Below, piece after piece: positions 34,609-43,584 of a stretch of 64,000 nt of DNA. The translations under genes were made by a program, and so were the position numbers. Source of the stretch: Ceratothoa steindachneri (taxonomy: Eukaryota > Arthropoda > Malacostraca > Isopoda > Cymothoidae); assembly GCA_963969495.1 (NCBI GenBank), contig OZ018329.1:67971660-68035659 (forward strand). The letters run 5' to 3'. Numbering within the stretch: position 1 is the stretch's first letter; each line of letters opens with the position of its first letter. Under the pieces are notes generated by a model that made no database searches, was not told where the DNA came from, and saw only the letters and a program-made list of their open reading frames with translations.

Positions 34609-35712
34609 CTAAATCATGCCACAAAATTTGACAACATTCTTCGCACACTCATTCAACTTCATCACCTCACATTCACCTTTCATAAGACAATCCTTATCAG
34701 CATCCAAAGACAAATCATTTAATCTCATAAAGTCTACACCAAGCAAGAAACAACACGGCATTTGCTCATCCTTCAGAATCACAAAGTCATGCTTCACATT
34801 CACACCATTACCCAAACTCACTTTCAGACTAACCTGTTCCCATGCCACTATCAAGCCATTCCCTAATCCACTTATCCGTAACTTCACAGGTTTATGCTCG
34901 CAACATTTAAACTCATCATACTTACTCAGAATCCTCTCATTCACTAAAGACACCTGCGCTCCAGTATCAATCAAACCACAGAACAACCTTTCACCAACTT
35001 TCACTCTCGCTTCCATCATATCAGGTCCACCGTGTTCGCAATAAACCGAAGGAACAAGCACACCAACATCAGCACTGATATCCACACTGTCATTAACTCC
35101 CATATCACTCACCACACACTCATCTTCATCCAGACAATCATTCTTCTCTCTTATATATGAACACTTTTCAATCACCCAATTGTAGTGCACACCACTCAAA
35201 CATTGCAGATGTACCACATTAGGATTCAAACCCTTCATCTTCTCATCCTTGTACACAATCGGCCTCTCACCACCAAAGTGCACATAAACAATCACTCCAT
35301 ACAAATGACTCACTACAATCAACACTTCTTGAAATGGCGGGACCCCTTGCATACACATTGCTCTCAATTCTTTCATGAAGTTCCGCACCTTTGCCATACC
35401 AATGCTTTCAGGCTTCCTACACACTTCATTCATTACCTCCTTCCTTAAATCATCCACACTATTGGGCACTCTCACATCTACTCCATCACTCTTTAAATCT
35501 TGCAAACCATTCCATACACTCTCAAACAAGGAATCACCACCACCCTTACTCTCTTTTCCATTCATAATCCCTTTCGGCAAATACTCAGGATCACTCACTC
35601 CACACACATTTTCATCATTCGTACCAGGATACCTTGACATCAAATCAGCCACTCCATTCCGTTCACCAGGCACATACTCAATCACATAGTCAAAGTCACT
35701 CAAATCCTCCAA
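34609..35712 (-). CDS. RNase H tail, OTU-like domain and second retropepsin
   Basis: Residues 1-30 are the last RNase H/tether part (YVIEYVPGERNGVADLMSRYPG). Residues about 57-185 resemble an OTU cysteine protease: GGGDSLFESV at the nucleophile site (Ser where Cys is usual), VVSHLYGVIVYVHF as central strands, and CLSGVHYNWV with the catalytic His. Residues about 230-345 form a second retropepsin: LIDTGAQVSLV (DTG at 249-251) and LLGVDFMRLNDLSLD (ILG-type block). Stop is TAG, then integrase in the same frame. Removing the 65-bp insert puts this ORF in the pol frame, so it belongs to pol. Confidence 0.85.
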   Translation of the reverse strand: MEDLSDFDYVIEYVPGERNGVADLMSRYPGTNDENVCGVSDPEYLPKGIMNGKESKGGGDSLFESVWNGLQDLKSDGVDVRVPNSVDDLRKEVMNEVCRKPESIGMAKVRNFMKELRAMCMQGVPPFQEVLIVVSHLYGVIVYVHFGGERPIVYKDEKMKGLNPNVVHLQCLSGVHYNWVIEKCSYIREKNDCLDEDECVVSDMGVNDSVDISADVGVLVPSVYCEHGGPDMMEARVKVGERLFCGLIDTGAQVSLVNERILSKYDEFKCCEHKPVKLRISGLGNGLIVAWEQVSLKVSLGNGVNVKHDFVILKDEQMPCCFLLGVDFMRLNDLSLDADKDCLMKGECEVMKLNECAKNVVKFCGMI

Positions 35713-35718
35713 AGTCCA

Positions 35719-35783
35719 GGAGCTGCCAAGTGTAGGCCATGAATGGTCTTTTGCAGTCTCCTTCTTTTCTTATGTTCTTATGT
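35719..35783 (-). repeat. 65-bp dispersed repeat inserted in RNase H
   Basis: On the minus strand it runs from ACATAAGAACATAAG to GGCAGCTCC; 62 bp are identical to 22551-22612. Its length (65, not a multiple of three) exactly accounts for the frame change between pol and the next ORF, and it brings the stop that ends the pol ORF. Confidence 0.9.
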
Positions 35784-37958
35784 AATCCTACTATCAGCCC
35801 ACTTCATACGCTGCAGATACACAAGAGGTTGATGATCCGTTTTTATCACAAACCTCACACCATACAAAAATGGACGCAACACTTTCAAACAATATCTTAT
35901 CGCAGCCAGCTCTCGTTCCACAGTCGAATACTTTCGTTCTGCAACATTCATAGCCTTGGATACATACCCAATTATTCGCCTGACATTCTCTCCATTCAAA
36001 CGCTGCTCTTGCATCAGAAAACCTCCCATACAATACCCACTCGCATCTGTATACAGTTCAAGCATTTTAGCATTTACACTATAATCTGGGTAAGCCAATT
36101 CAACATCTTCAGCCGCTGCCTCTTTCAGTTCCTCATATGCCTCATTCATCTTATCATTCCACCTGTTAACCGTACTACCTTTCTTGCCCATCCACTCAGT
36201 CAGAGGCTTACTCACACCAGAACAATCACGTATAAACTTTCGCTGAAACTCAATCAAACCCCAAAACGACTTCAGTTGCTTCACAGTCACCGGTTTAGGA
36301 AACATTCGCACCTTCTCAACATACTTTGGTGATTTTCGCAACCCATTCTCACTCACCATATGCCCAAAGAATTCCACTTCTTTCGCAAACCATTCACACT
36401 TCGCCACTTTCACTTTCACACCAACACTCTCCAACGTTCTCAACACGTCATTCACCAATCTCATATGCTCCTCAAAAGTCTCAGTCATAATCAAAATATC
36501 ATCTATAAACGCAATCACATTCTTACTCGCAAACTTACTCAACACAACATTCATTGCCCGCTGGAAGGCTCCGGGAGCATTAGCCAACCCAAAGCTGAGG
36601 TTCCGGAACTGGTAATGCCTCTTTGAGGAAGAGAAGGCAGTTACCAGCCGGCTCTCCTCAGCAATGGGCATCTGGTAATACCCCTGTACCAGATCCAACT
36701 TCGTAAACCACTCTATCCCATGCATACTATACACACACTCAGATACCACACACATCGGAAACCTTTCTTTCACAGTCTTTTCATTCACCTTTCTATAATC
36801 CACACACAGACGCAATCTTCCATCCGGCTTACGTACAGGTACAATTGGACTATTCCATGCACTCTCGCTCTCTTCAATCACCCCCAATTGCTCCAATTCC
36901 AAACACTGCTCCTCAATCTCATCAGCAACCGGACGTGGGAAATGCCTCGGCCGCTGATAGATTGGGGAGTCCTCCTTCAGGACAATCTTGAATTCTGGGA
37001 GCTTTGCAACCCCAAAATCCAGATCACCCTTACTGAGGGCTCCCTTTCGCTCAAATATCATTTGATACACATCCTCCCTTTCATACTCAGTCAAACATCC
37101 ATCCAATTTCACCATGTCCTTCACCTCATTATACATCCATTCACATGTCTTTTTATTCGCAACATTCACCCTGATATCCGTACTATCATCCATACCTACC
37201 TCATTGACAGTGGAGAGGTGGCCCAGTACATCTCCGACTTGGATTCCCCTCACCTGCCCTTTCACACTGGGGTCCGCCTGCACACATACAAAAGGATCAT
37301 TCATTCTCATCAAGCCATCAAACACACAAGCAACACGCCTTACCTTATAACACGCATCCTTTCCATCCAATATCACAGTGTTCTCACTCACATCCAAACT
37401 AACATCCTTACTCCAACTCACTCTAACAGACACCCTTTCACCCTTCACAAGCCTTACATTCTCCATAGCAGTCACCTCAATACCAGTAAACACACTCCTC
37501 AAAACGCTACCATCTTTCCCTACATACAACTTATACACCCCATTTTTACCAATCTTTCTCTCAATCTGATCACTCGCAGGATGCACAACCATACGATTCA
37601 TTTTCATAAAATCATACCCCAAAATCACACCATACTCACTACTCACCTTATCAATCACAGAAAATTCACATTCATTCATCATCATACCATGCATTCGAAC
37701 AGCTGACCTTATCATTCCAATCACAGGCACTCTCCTATTACCAATACCTACCAAACTACCCTTGCACTCAGACAGGAGGGCTTTCTCGCTAACCTTGTCA
37801 TACACATCTTTATACACCAAGCTTGCCTTGCATCCAGAATCTATTAAAGCCAAACACTCAATTCCATTCAACTCCACCTTCACAATCAGACACTCATACT
37901 TCCTACCAGACAGCACTTTCACACTAGACAGACTTACCAACACATTACTCACACTCAT
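35778..37958 (-). CDS. Ty3/gypsy pol: protease, reverse transcriptase, RNase H
   Basis: 726 codons from the first ATG; the frame is open further upstream across the gag stop, so real entry is probably by frameshift at 38000-38006. First retropepsin: LALIDSGCKASLV (DSG at 40-42) and VILGYDFMKMN. RT about 330-540: LRLCVDYRKVN, FTKLDLVQGYYQ (D422), FGLANAPGAFQR, AFIDDILI (D486, D487) and FFGHMVS. RNase H from 630: LYTDASG (D638), ERELAAI, KTDHQPLVYL (D708). Catalytic residues are intact. The ORF is cut short by the 65-bp repeat. Confidence 0.95.
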   Translation of the reverse strand: MSVSNVLVSLSSVKVLSGRKYECLIVKVELNGIECLALIDSGCKASLVYKDVYDKVSEKALLSECKGSLVGIGNRRVPVIGMIRSAVRMHGMMMNECEFSVIDKVSSEYGVILGYDFMKMNRMVVHPASDQIERKIGKNGVYKLYVGKDGSVLRSVFTGIEVTAMENVRLVKGERVSVRVSWSKDVSLDVSENTVILDGKDACYKVRRVACVFDGLMRMNDPFVCVQADPSVKGQVRGIQVGDVLGHLSTVNEVGMDDSTDIRVNVANKKTCEWMYNEVKDMVKLDGCLTEYEREDVYQMIFERKGALSKGDLDFGVAKLPEFKIVLKEDSPIYQRPRHFPRPVADEIEEQCLELEQLGVIEESESAWNSPIVPVRKPDGRLRLCVDYRKVNEKTVKERFPMCVVSECVYSMHGIEWFTKLDLVQGYYQMPIAEESRLVTAFSSSKRHYQFRNLSFGLANAPGAFQRAMNVVLSKFASKNVIAFIDDILIMTETFEEHMRLVNDVLRTLESVGVKVKVAKCEWFAKEVEFFGHMVSENGLRKSPKYVEKVRMFPKPVTVKQLKSFWGLIEFQRKFIRDCSGVSKPLTEWMGKKGSTVNRWNDKMNEAYEELKEAAAEDVELAYPDYSVNAKMLELYTDASGYCMGGFLMQEQRLNGENVRRIIGYVSKAMNVAERKYSTVERELAAIRYCLKVLRPFLYGVRFVIKTDHQPLVYLQRMKWADSRIT

Positions 37959-37996
37959 GCACCCAGAGGATACTTCAGCAGGTACCCTCTTACCAT

Positions 37997-39730
37997 TCAG
38001 TTTCCCACTTCAGACTTTCCATTCACACCTTGCGCTCTCAGTCTAATCCAACACTTTTCACTTGAATGTCCTTCCATCGCACAATAGCTACATACATTCC
38101 TCTGGTCACGACACATCCTTGCATAATGACCAGCCTTTCCACAATTACCACATGCATATTTCATACTTTCCCCACCAGTTGCTCCACCATTCAACCTCGG
38201 ACAATCTTTCTTCAAATGGCCTATTTCTTTACACTCGAAGCACTCTTTCACACTTTCCTGGCAATCCTTTATCATATGCCCTTTCTTACCACACCCAAAA
38301 CATGCACCAGATGTCCACCTACATTCTGCCAACATATGACCTTTCCTTCCACACCGACGACATTCCACAATCTTTCTCCCACCATTCGGTCTCTCGTTTG
38401 CTGGGACATACCTCGGCTTCTCTCTCATATATCCGTTCCCACGCTTGAAATTCATCTGCCCCCTTCCATTCGACCACCCTCCATTTGCCCATCCATTCTG
38501 CCGGCCCAGGAAGTTTGACATCACTCCAGCTGGTGCAGCCTTCAGGGCATCCCTGTAGCTGACAAACTGCTGGGGTGGATGAAAGCTCCTGGGCTTCTTA
38601 CCTCCAACATTCACACTGTACCATCCATCCTCTTCTAAATCGCTTTCATCATCAAATCGTCCATCTTCTAACAGTTCCAACACATCCTCCCACATCAACC
38701 GTTCACCTGTCAGTCTCACTCTCTCCTTTCTCTTTCCACTCAGCCATTCACTCACCTTTCGCGGGATCGTGTCCAAAAACTTCCTCATGAGTGGTTTACA
38801 TTCATTTACATCATCATCACCATACCTCGTTCTTGCCATACTCTCAAGCCTATGTGCATACATATTCACACTTTCACTCTTCCCCATTCGAGCCTTCTCA
38901 AATTCATTCACCCTTTTATACTTCACACTCTCTTTCATTCGTTTCACCTGCCCAATCAATCTCTTCTTCACTACATCGTACTTTGGCTCCCCCACACTTG
39001 TGATCACACGGAAAAACTCCAATACTTTTCCCTCCAAACATTCCCCCAAAACATTCATCCAGTATCCCTTATTCTCCGGGTACTTGAGCTTACAATAACG
39101 CTCAAATTCCCCGAAGAATTCTTCCATACTTTTCCCACCATGTAACCTAAATCGATCTATCTTTGGCACTTCCCTTATCAAAATACCTTTCCCCACATTC
39201 ACTTCACTCTCCGAAGAGCTACTCTCGGTCTCACTCATTCCAATCATACCATCACTCTCTCCTTCATCCGAGTACAATGAGTCCACACTCTTGCCTCTTA
39301 CCTTCCTATCCTTCCCCTTTGCACCACTCTTCCTTCTCTTGCGTTCAACTCTCTTCCATTCTCCGTCCTTCCTACCACTCACCGTATCTTCTTTAGACTC
39401 AATCCTACTGCCATCCATTCCTTTTAGCAGAGTCCCTTCAGTAAGAGCAGGGGTCAAGGTTGTAGGTCCTGGGGCTGATCCAGCCCCTGTCATCATGTTA
39501 TACAGGTCCTGCATCCGTCGGTCCGTCTGATCCTGTCGGTCCGTCTGATCCTGTCGGTCTCCCATTTCCTTCTTCATCCTATCAGTCTTTTCATTCATCC
39601 CTTTTATTTTATTCTCCATTCCCTCCATCATTCCCCGCAACATTTCACACTCCTCTTCTTTCTTTCTCAACTCCAGTCTCAATCGCACTACTTCTTCATT
39701 CAATGTTTCCGCTACAGCCATTATTCCCAA
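37997..39730 (-). CDS. Ty3/gypsy gag with five CCHC knuckles
   Basis: 577 codons. Residues 8-70 are coiled-coil (LRLELRKKEEECEML), followed by a short DRQDQT tandem repeat and a Lys/Arg-rich linker. The capsid-like gag domain at about 190-350 has FGEFERYCKLKYPE and LEGKVLEFFRVI. Five CCHC zinc knuckles lie at residues 457-470, 477-490, 497-510, 527-540 and 547-560, more than the one or two usual in Ty3/gypsy gag. Ends at TGA right after GGGAAAC. The leader between PBS and ATG is about 105 bp. Confidence 0.95.
   Translation of the reverse strand: MGIMAVAETLNEEVVRLRLELRKKEEECEMLRGMMEGMENKIKGMNEKTDRMKKEMGDRQDQTDRQDQTDRRMQDLYNMMTGAGSAPGPTTLTPALTEGTLLKGMDGSRIESKEDTVSGRKDGEWKRVERKRRKSGAKGKDRKVRGKSVDSLYSDEGESDGMIGMSETESSSSESEVNVGKGILIREVPKIDRFRLHGGKSMEEFFGEFERYCKLKYPENKGYWMNVLGECLEGKVLEFFRVITSVGEPKYDVVKKRLIGQVKRMKESVKYKRVNEFEKARMGKSESVNMYAHRLESMARTRYGDDDVNECKPLMRKFLDTIPRKVSEWLSGKRKERVRLTGERLMWEDVLELLEDGRFDDESDLEEDGWYSVNVGGKKPRSFHPPQQFVSYRDALKAAPAGVMSNFLGRQNGWANGGWSNGRGQMNFKRGNGYMREKPRYVPANERPNGGRKIVECRRCGRKGHMLAECRWTSGACFGCGKKGHMIKDCQESVKECFECKEIGHLKKDCPRLNGGATGGESMKYACGNCGKAGHYARMCRDQRNVCSYCAMEGHSSEKCWIRLRAQGVNGKSEVGN
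38000..38006 (-). promoter_or_regulatory. Slippery heptamer GGGAAAC for -1 frameshifting
   Basis: On the minus strand the gag frame reads G-GGA-AAC-TGA, the X-XXY-YYZ pattern, and pol is open in the -1 frame across this point. Nine bases after the heptamer AGAGG (37990-37986) can pair with CCTCT (37969-37965), giving a possible stimulatory stem. The same heptamer serves gag-pro frameshifting in some simian betaretroviruses. Confidence 0.85.
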
Positions 39731-39835
39731 GTTAGTAAAAAGATAGGAGGGAAAAAAACAATCAAACTACTTGTCACACTAATTGGGTATGGACTGCAAT
39801 CCAATCCAGTCACTCTCCCAGTTTCGAAGTCTCAC

Positions 39836-39853
39836 GTCCCTATTCGGGCGCCA
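39836..39853 (-). promoter_or_regulatory. Primer binding site, tRNA-Lys type
   Basis: TGGCGCCCGAATAGGGAC on the minus strand, two bases after the 5' LTR. It differs at one base of 18 from the classical PBS complementary to tRNA-Lys3. Confidence 0.93.
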
Positions 39854-39855
39854 AA

Positions 39856-40599
39856 TGTAGCGGGCCAAAAAAATTTAGACTAAATCGAAGGAGAATGAAA
39901 CGGATTGTATGTACAGTCCTTTACTAACAAAAAAATACAATATTTACAAAAAAATATGGGTAAATATCCACAAAATATCTACAATAGAGAGGGGCGATTA
40001 TATTGGAGATCTCCTTACTTTTCACCAAAAAATACAAAAAGAAAATCCTATATATATGAATACTATTTAATCTATCCTAATAAACATGAAAAATCAAACA
40101 ACCAAAAAAAATCCTGACTACAACAGTCAATATATAAACAACAAACAAGGCCTCACTTTATTCAAAGAGGATGTGGAGATGTCCAGCCACCTGCCACTCG
40201 AGCGAGCAAAATGCCTAGGACTTACAACAAATGTGGCGCCTCTGCGCTTGATGGAAGATAATGACCTTAAAAAGCTTGCGTGGCTATTATAAGCCCTCCT
40301 TCATTAAGCTATACTATTGGCCTTTATTTATTAACAATAATAATATATAGCTTTCCAGGATATAACGCTTTGTTTGTAATATAAGGATATACGAAACTAA
40401 GTCCTATCTTTCCAGAATATGGCGCCTGGAAAGAAAGAAAAAAAAACATGGTAATCATTTTTATACATAAAATAAACAAAAAACAACAAACCCATTCCCA
40501 TTCAGACACACACACATTTTTACAGAGGAAGGGATAGGGTACTGAGGAAAGGGGTGGGAGAATGGCCCTTTTACACACACTCACATTCGCTCCACCACA
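39856..40599 (-). repeat. 5' LTR of the Ty3/gypsy element (744 bp)
   Basis: Matches 31763-32552 with about 11 substitutions and one indel of about 45 bp. Begins TG and ends CA in element orientation. An AATAAA (minus strand, 40328-40323) is a candidate poly(A) signal, and a TATATATTATT lies just upstream of it. Confidence 0.94.
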
Positions 40600-40603
40600 A
40601 TGC
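40600..40603. repeat. 4-bp target site duplication ATGC (right)
   Basis: Partner of 31759-31762. Beyond it the CR1 RT sequence resumes. Confidence 0.85.
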
Positions 40604-43584
40604 TATTATTTTTGTTGCCCTCCTTTGTACTGACTTTAGCAGGTTGATGTCATGTCTAAAATGTGGTGACCATGCTTGTATACAGTACTCTAAATGTGGC
40701 CTAACATACGAGTTGTAAAGTTTAAGGATAACCTTTACTCTTGTAGCTAACATTCCTGTTAATGTATCCTAGCACCCTATTTGCTCTATTTTTTGCCTCA
40801 ATACACTGCTTTGAACACTTGAGTGGCCTATCTACTACTCCGCCTAAGTCCTTCTCATCCTTAACTGAATTCAGCCAATGCCCATCCATTTCATAGCTAA
40901 ATTCCCTATTATCTCTTCCCATGTTAAGAACTGTATTTTTTAAGGTTAAAAGTCATCTGCCACTTCTGAGCTCAAGCTAATAACTTATTTAAGTCACTCT
41001 GCACTTTAAAGCTACACTCAACTTCTTTGACTACACCTGCCAATTTAGTGTCATCAGTAAAAATTGACAGTGCTATTTACAGCCTCCCCAAGATCATTTA
41101 TATAAACTATGAATAATAAAGGGCCTAGAATGGATCCCTGAGGTATGTTACTGATAACGTCTCTCTACTGTGACTTCACCCCATTCAGCATAATTCTGTT
41201 TCCTGTCTTTCAGCCATTCAGTTATCCAATTCAAAACTCTACACATATCCCATGCATTCTTAATTTGTGAACTAGTCTCCAATGTGGATCCTTATCAAAA
41301 GCTTTGCTGAAATCTAAGTAAATTACATCAACATTCTCTCCCTTATCTAATTGTTTAGTAATATAATCCATAAAATCCAGTAAATTTGTTAAACACGATC
41401 CACTTATTCAAAACCCATGCTGAACATTATTTATTAACCTACCATACTCTAGATGGTCAGAAATCCCCTTCTCAACTATCTTCTCAAGAATTTTACCAAT
41501 AATAGAAATTAAGCTTACTGGCCTAAAGTTATTTGGGTCCTCTTTACTTCCCTTTTTAAAAATTGGCGCTACATTTCCTAATTTCCAATCATTAGGTATT
41601 TATCCAAACTTTAGTGATCTACTATATTTCTTCTCAAGAACTACTGCAATACTATCTACACCTTCTTTGAGTAACCTAGAATGAATGTTGTCTGGGACAG
41701 ATTACTTACTAGTATTTAACTCCAATATAAGCCCTTTAATTATTTCTCTGTTCATATTTACGGTATTCAACACTACTTCCCTTGACCTAGAATTATCATC
41801 AATTAATCTATCTCGATTCTAATGTGTAAATACTGAAGAAAAATGATCATTAAGAACTTCTACTATTTCCTCATCAGATTCTTTCAAAACCCCTTCATAT
41901 CTAATAGGGCCCTATTTTATCATTGTTATATTTATTAGTTTTATAATAGCTAAAGAATTTTCTTGGTGTTTTATTATTATTTTGAGTTAAATTAATTTCT
42001 GCCGCCCTTTTGCTCTTCTTAATAATCTTATTTAGCTCATTTCTGGTCGACCTATAAGGATTTAAATTCTTAAGTCTTTTCTCTCTGTACACTCTGGTAT
42101 GTCCTTTTCTTAGAAATTTTCTTAGTTATCTTGTGATTCCACCACAACAGCTTCCTACATTTCTTCCTTATAGCCTTCATTGGAATACACTGTTCCTGGA
42201 CTATGTTTAGTATAGTCTTAAAAGTGTCCCACCTCTCATAATTATTTTTCCCCCTGAATTCTATTGTAATATCCCCTATAAAATTTGGAGTTTTTGTGGA
42301 GTTTGATGATGTTCTACCTTTCAATATTCCCAAGTTAAAATGAACCATCTGATGATCACTATTTCCCAATGCTTCCCCGACAGTCAATTCCTGAACCAAG
42401 TGATTATCATTTCAAAGAACCAGATCTAAGATATTGGTACCCCTGGTTGGCTTATTAACAAATTGAGTCAAAAAATTATCCTCAAAGCATTCTATAAACT
42501 TACAACCTGCTCTATCCCTTCCTATCATATTTTCCCAGTCCACAGAATTTAAATTAAGGTCACCAAGAATAATAACTATGTACTTCACATCTTTTCCTTA
42601 TTTTCCTGATCATTAGCTCATCAATGCAGTCAGTCTGTCCAGGTAGTCTGTAAAAGGCTCCCAAGCATATTATCCTATTTTTACTGACCCTAATATCTAC
42701 TCACAGTGACTCAACTTCTCCTTGCTTTATAGAATTATTTAGATTTGAAGAAATGCTATTTCTGATATAAATAATCAACCCACTACCCATCTCATCTCTC
42801 CTTTGACTAATGTACATATCATAACCCTGTAGTTCAAATTCACTCACATTATCATTAAATTTATTTTCATTAACCCATGATTCTATTACATATATATCTA
42901 TATCTTTTAGAATGTATACCTTCCACTCTATCTCTTCTGCATCTCTTTCCTTTCCCTGACCATTATCAGTAACTAGTTTCCCCGCCTGCAAAGACCCAAC
43001 GGCACTAATCCTGCTACAACATGTCAACCCCAGTCCGGCTTAGATGGAGTCCATCCAATGCATACAATGCCTTATTCCCATAAAACCCATTCCAAACATC
43101 TACAAACACTAATCCCGACTCCACACAGGCCTTTCACATACTCATTCCGTCCAATTGCATGAGACAACCATTCCATCTCCACATCCAATCTCGGAAGCAC
43201 ATCTGAAACAATGCCTTTCACTCATCATTTCAACTAACCTTTTGTATCTCTCTCGTAACTCACATGAACTCACCTTCTTTACATCATTTACTCCCACATG
43301 CATAATCATAACTGCATCCCTCTCACACCCAGACACCAGACTATTCATACCTCTCAGACACATCATTTACACCAGCACCCGGCAAACAAACTCTCACTCC
43401 CTTCCATTTGCTTGCACTCAACTTCCTATCTAAATATCTAATCTGAGAGTCATCGATCACAAGCACCTCAGTCATTTTCCTAGGCCTAACATTACCCTCC
43501 CTACTGTTCTCATTCAAACTACCACTTATTTCACTTTCTGCTACAACCACATCAGAAAAAATCACTTTCAACCTCTTCCTCCCC
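40604..43584 (-). pseudogene. CR1 copy 4, ORF1 end, endonuclease and RT
   Basis: Read on the minus strand: esterase part of ORF1 at 43571-43142, endonuclease at about 43030-42300 (IDIYVIESWVNENKFND, FELQGYDMYISQRRDEMGSGLIIYIR, then NSDHQMVHFNLGI), linker with NPYRSTRNELNKIIKKSKRAAE, and RT to 40604, continuing at 31758. It is the only CR1 here whose endonuclease-to-RT region is not deleted. Many stops and frameshifts. 5'-truncated at 43584, where I copy B starts. Confidence 0.9.
43142..43571 (-). pseudogene. CR1 copy 4 ORF1 esterase part
   Basis: VIDDSQIRYLDRKL has Asp for the Gly of the GDSQ nucleophile block; LPGAGVNDVSERYE, then in another frame HVGVNDVKKVSSCELRERYKRL (Asn block). The end is garbled. 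Clearly the same domain as at 28816-29319, but with a damaged nucleophile motif and frameshifts. Confidence 0.85.

Larger units (their letters stand above)
31763..40599 (-). mobile_element. Ty3/gypsy LTR retrotransposon with OTU-like and second protease domains, 8837 bp
   Basis: Complete element read on the minus strand: 5' LTR 40599-39856, tRNA-Lys-type PBS, gag, -1 frame pol (protease, RT, RNase H, then OTU-like domain and second retropepsin), TAG, integrase, accessory ORF, polypurine tract, 3' LTR 32552-31763. Flanked by ATGC duplications inside a CR1 copy. Eleven substitutions over about 744 aligned LTR bases (1.5%) imply a fairly recent insertion. Damage: 65-bp repeat in RNase H and one in-frame TAG. 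There is no envelope-like ORF (no signal peptide or membrane segment). Confidence 0.95.

Noticed and set aside
32507..39530. Many long plus-strand ORFs (for example 298 and 328 codons), rich in His, Thr and Ser
   Set aside because: They lie antisense to the gypsy gag, pol and accessory ORFs and show no known motif; codon-complement shadows.
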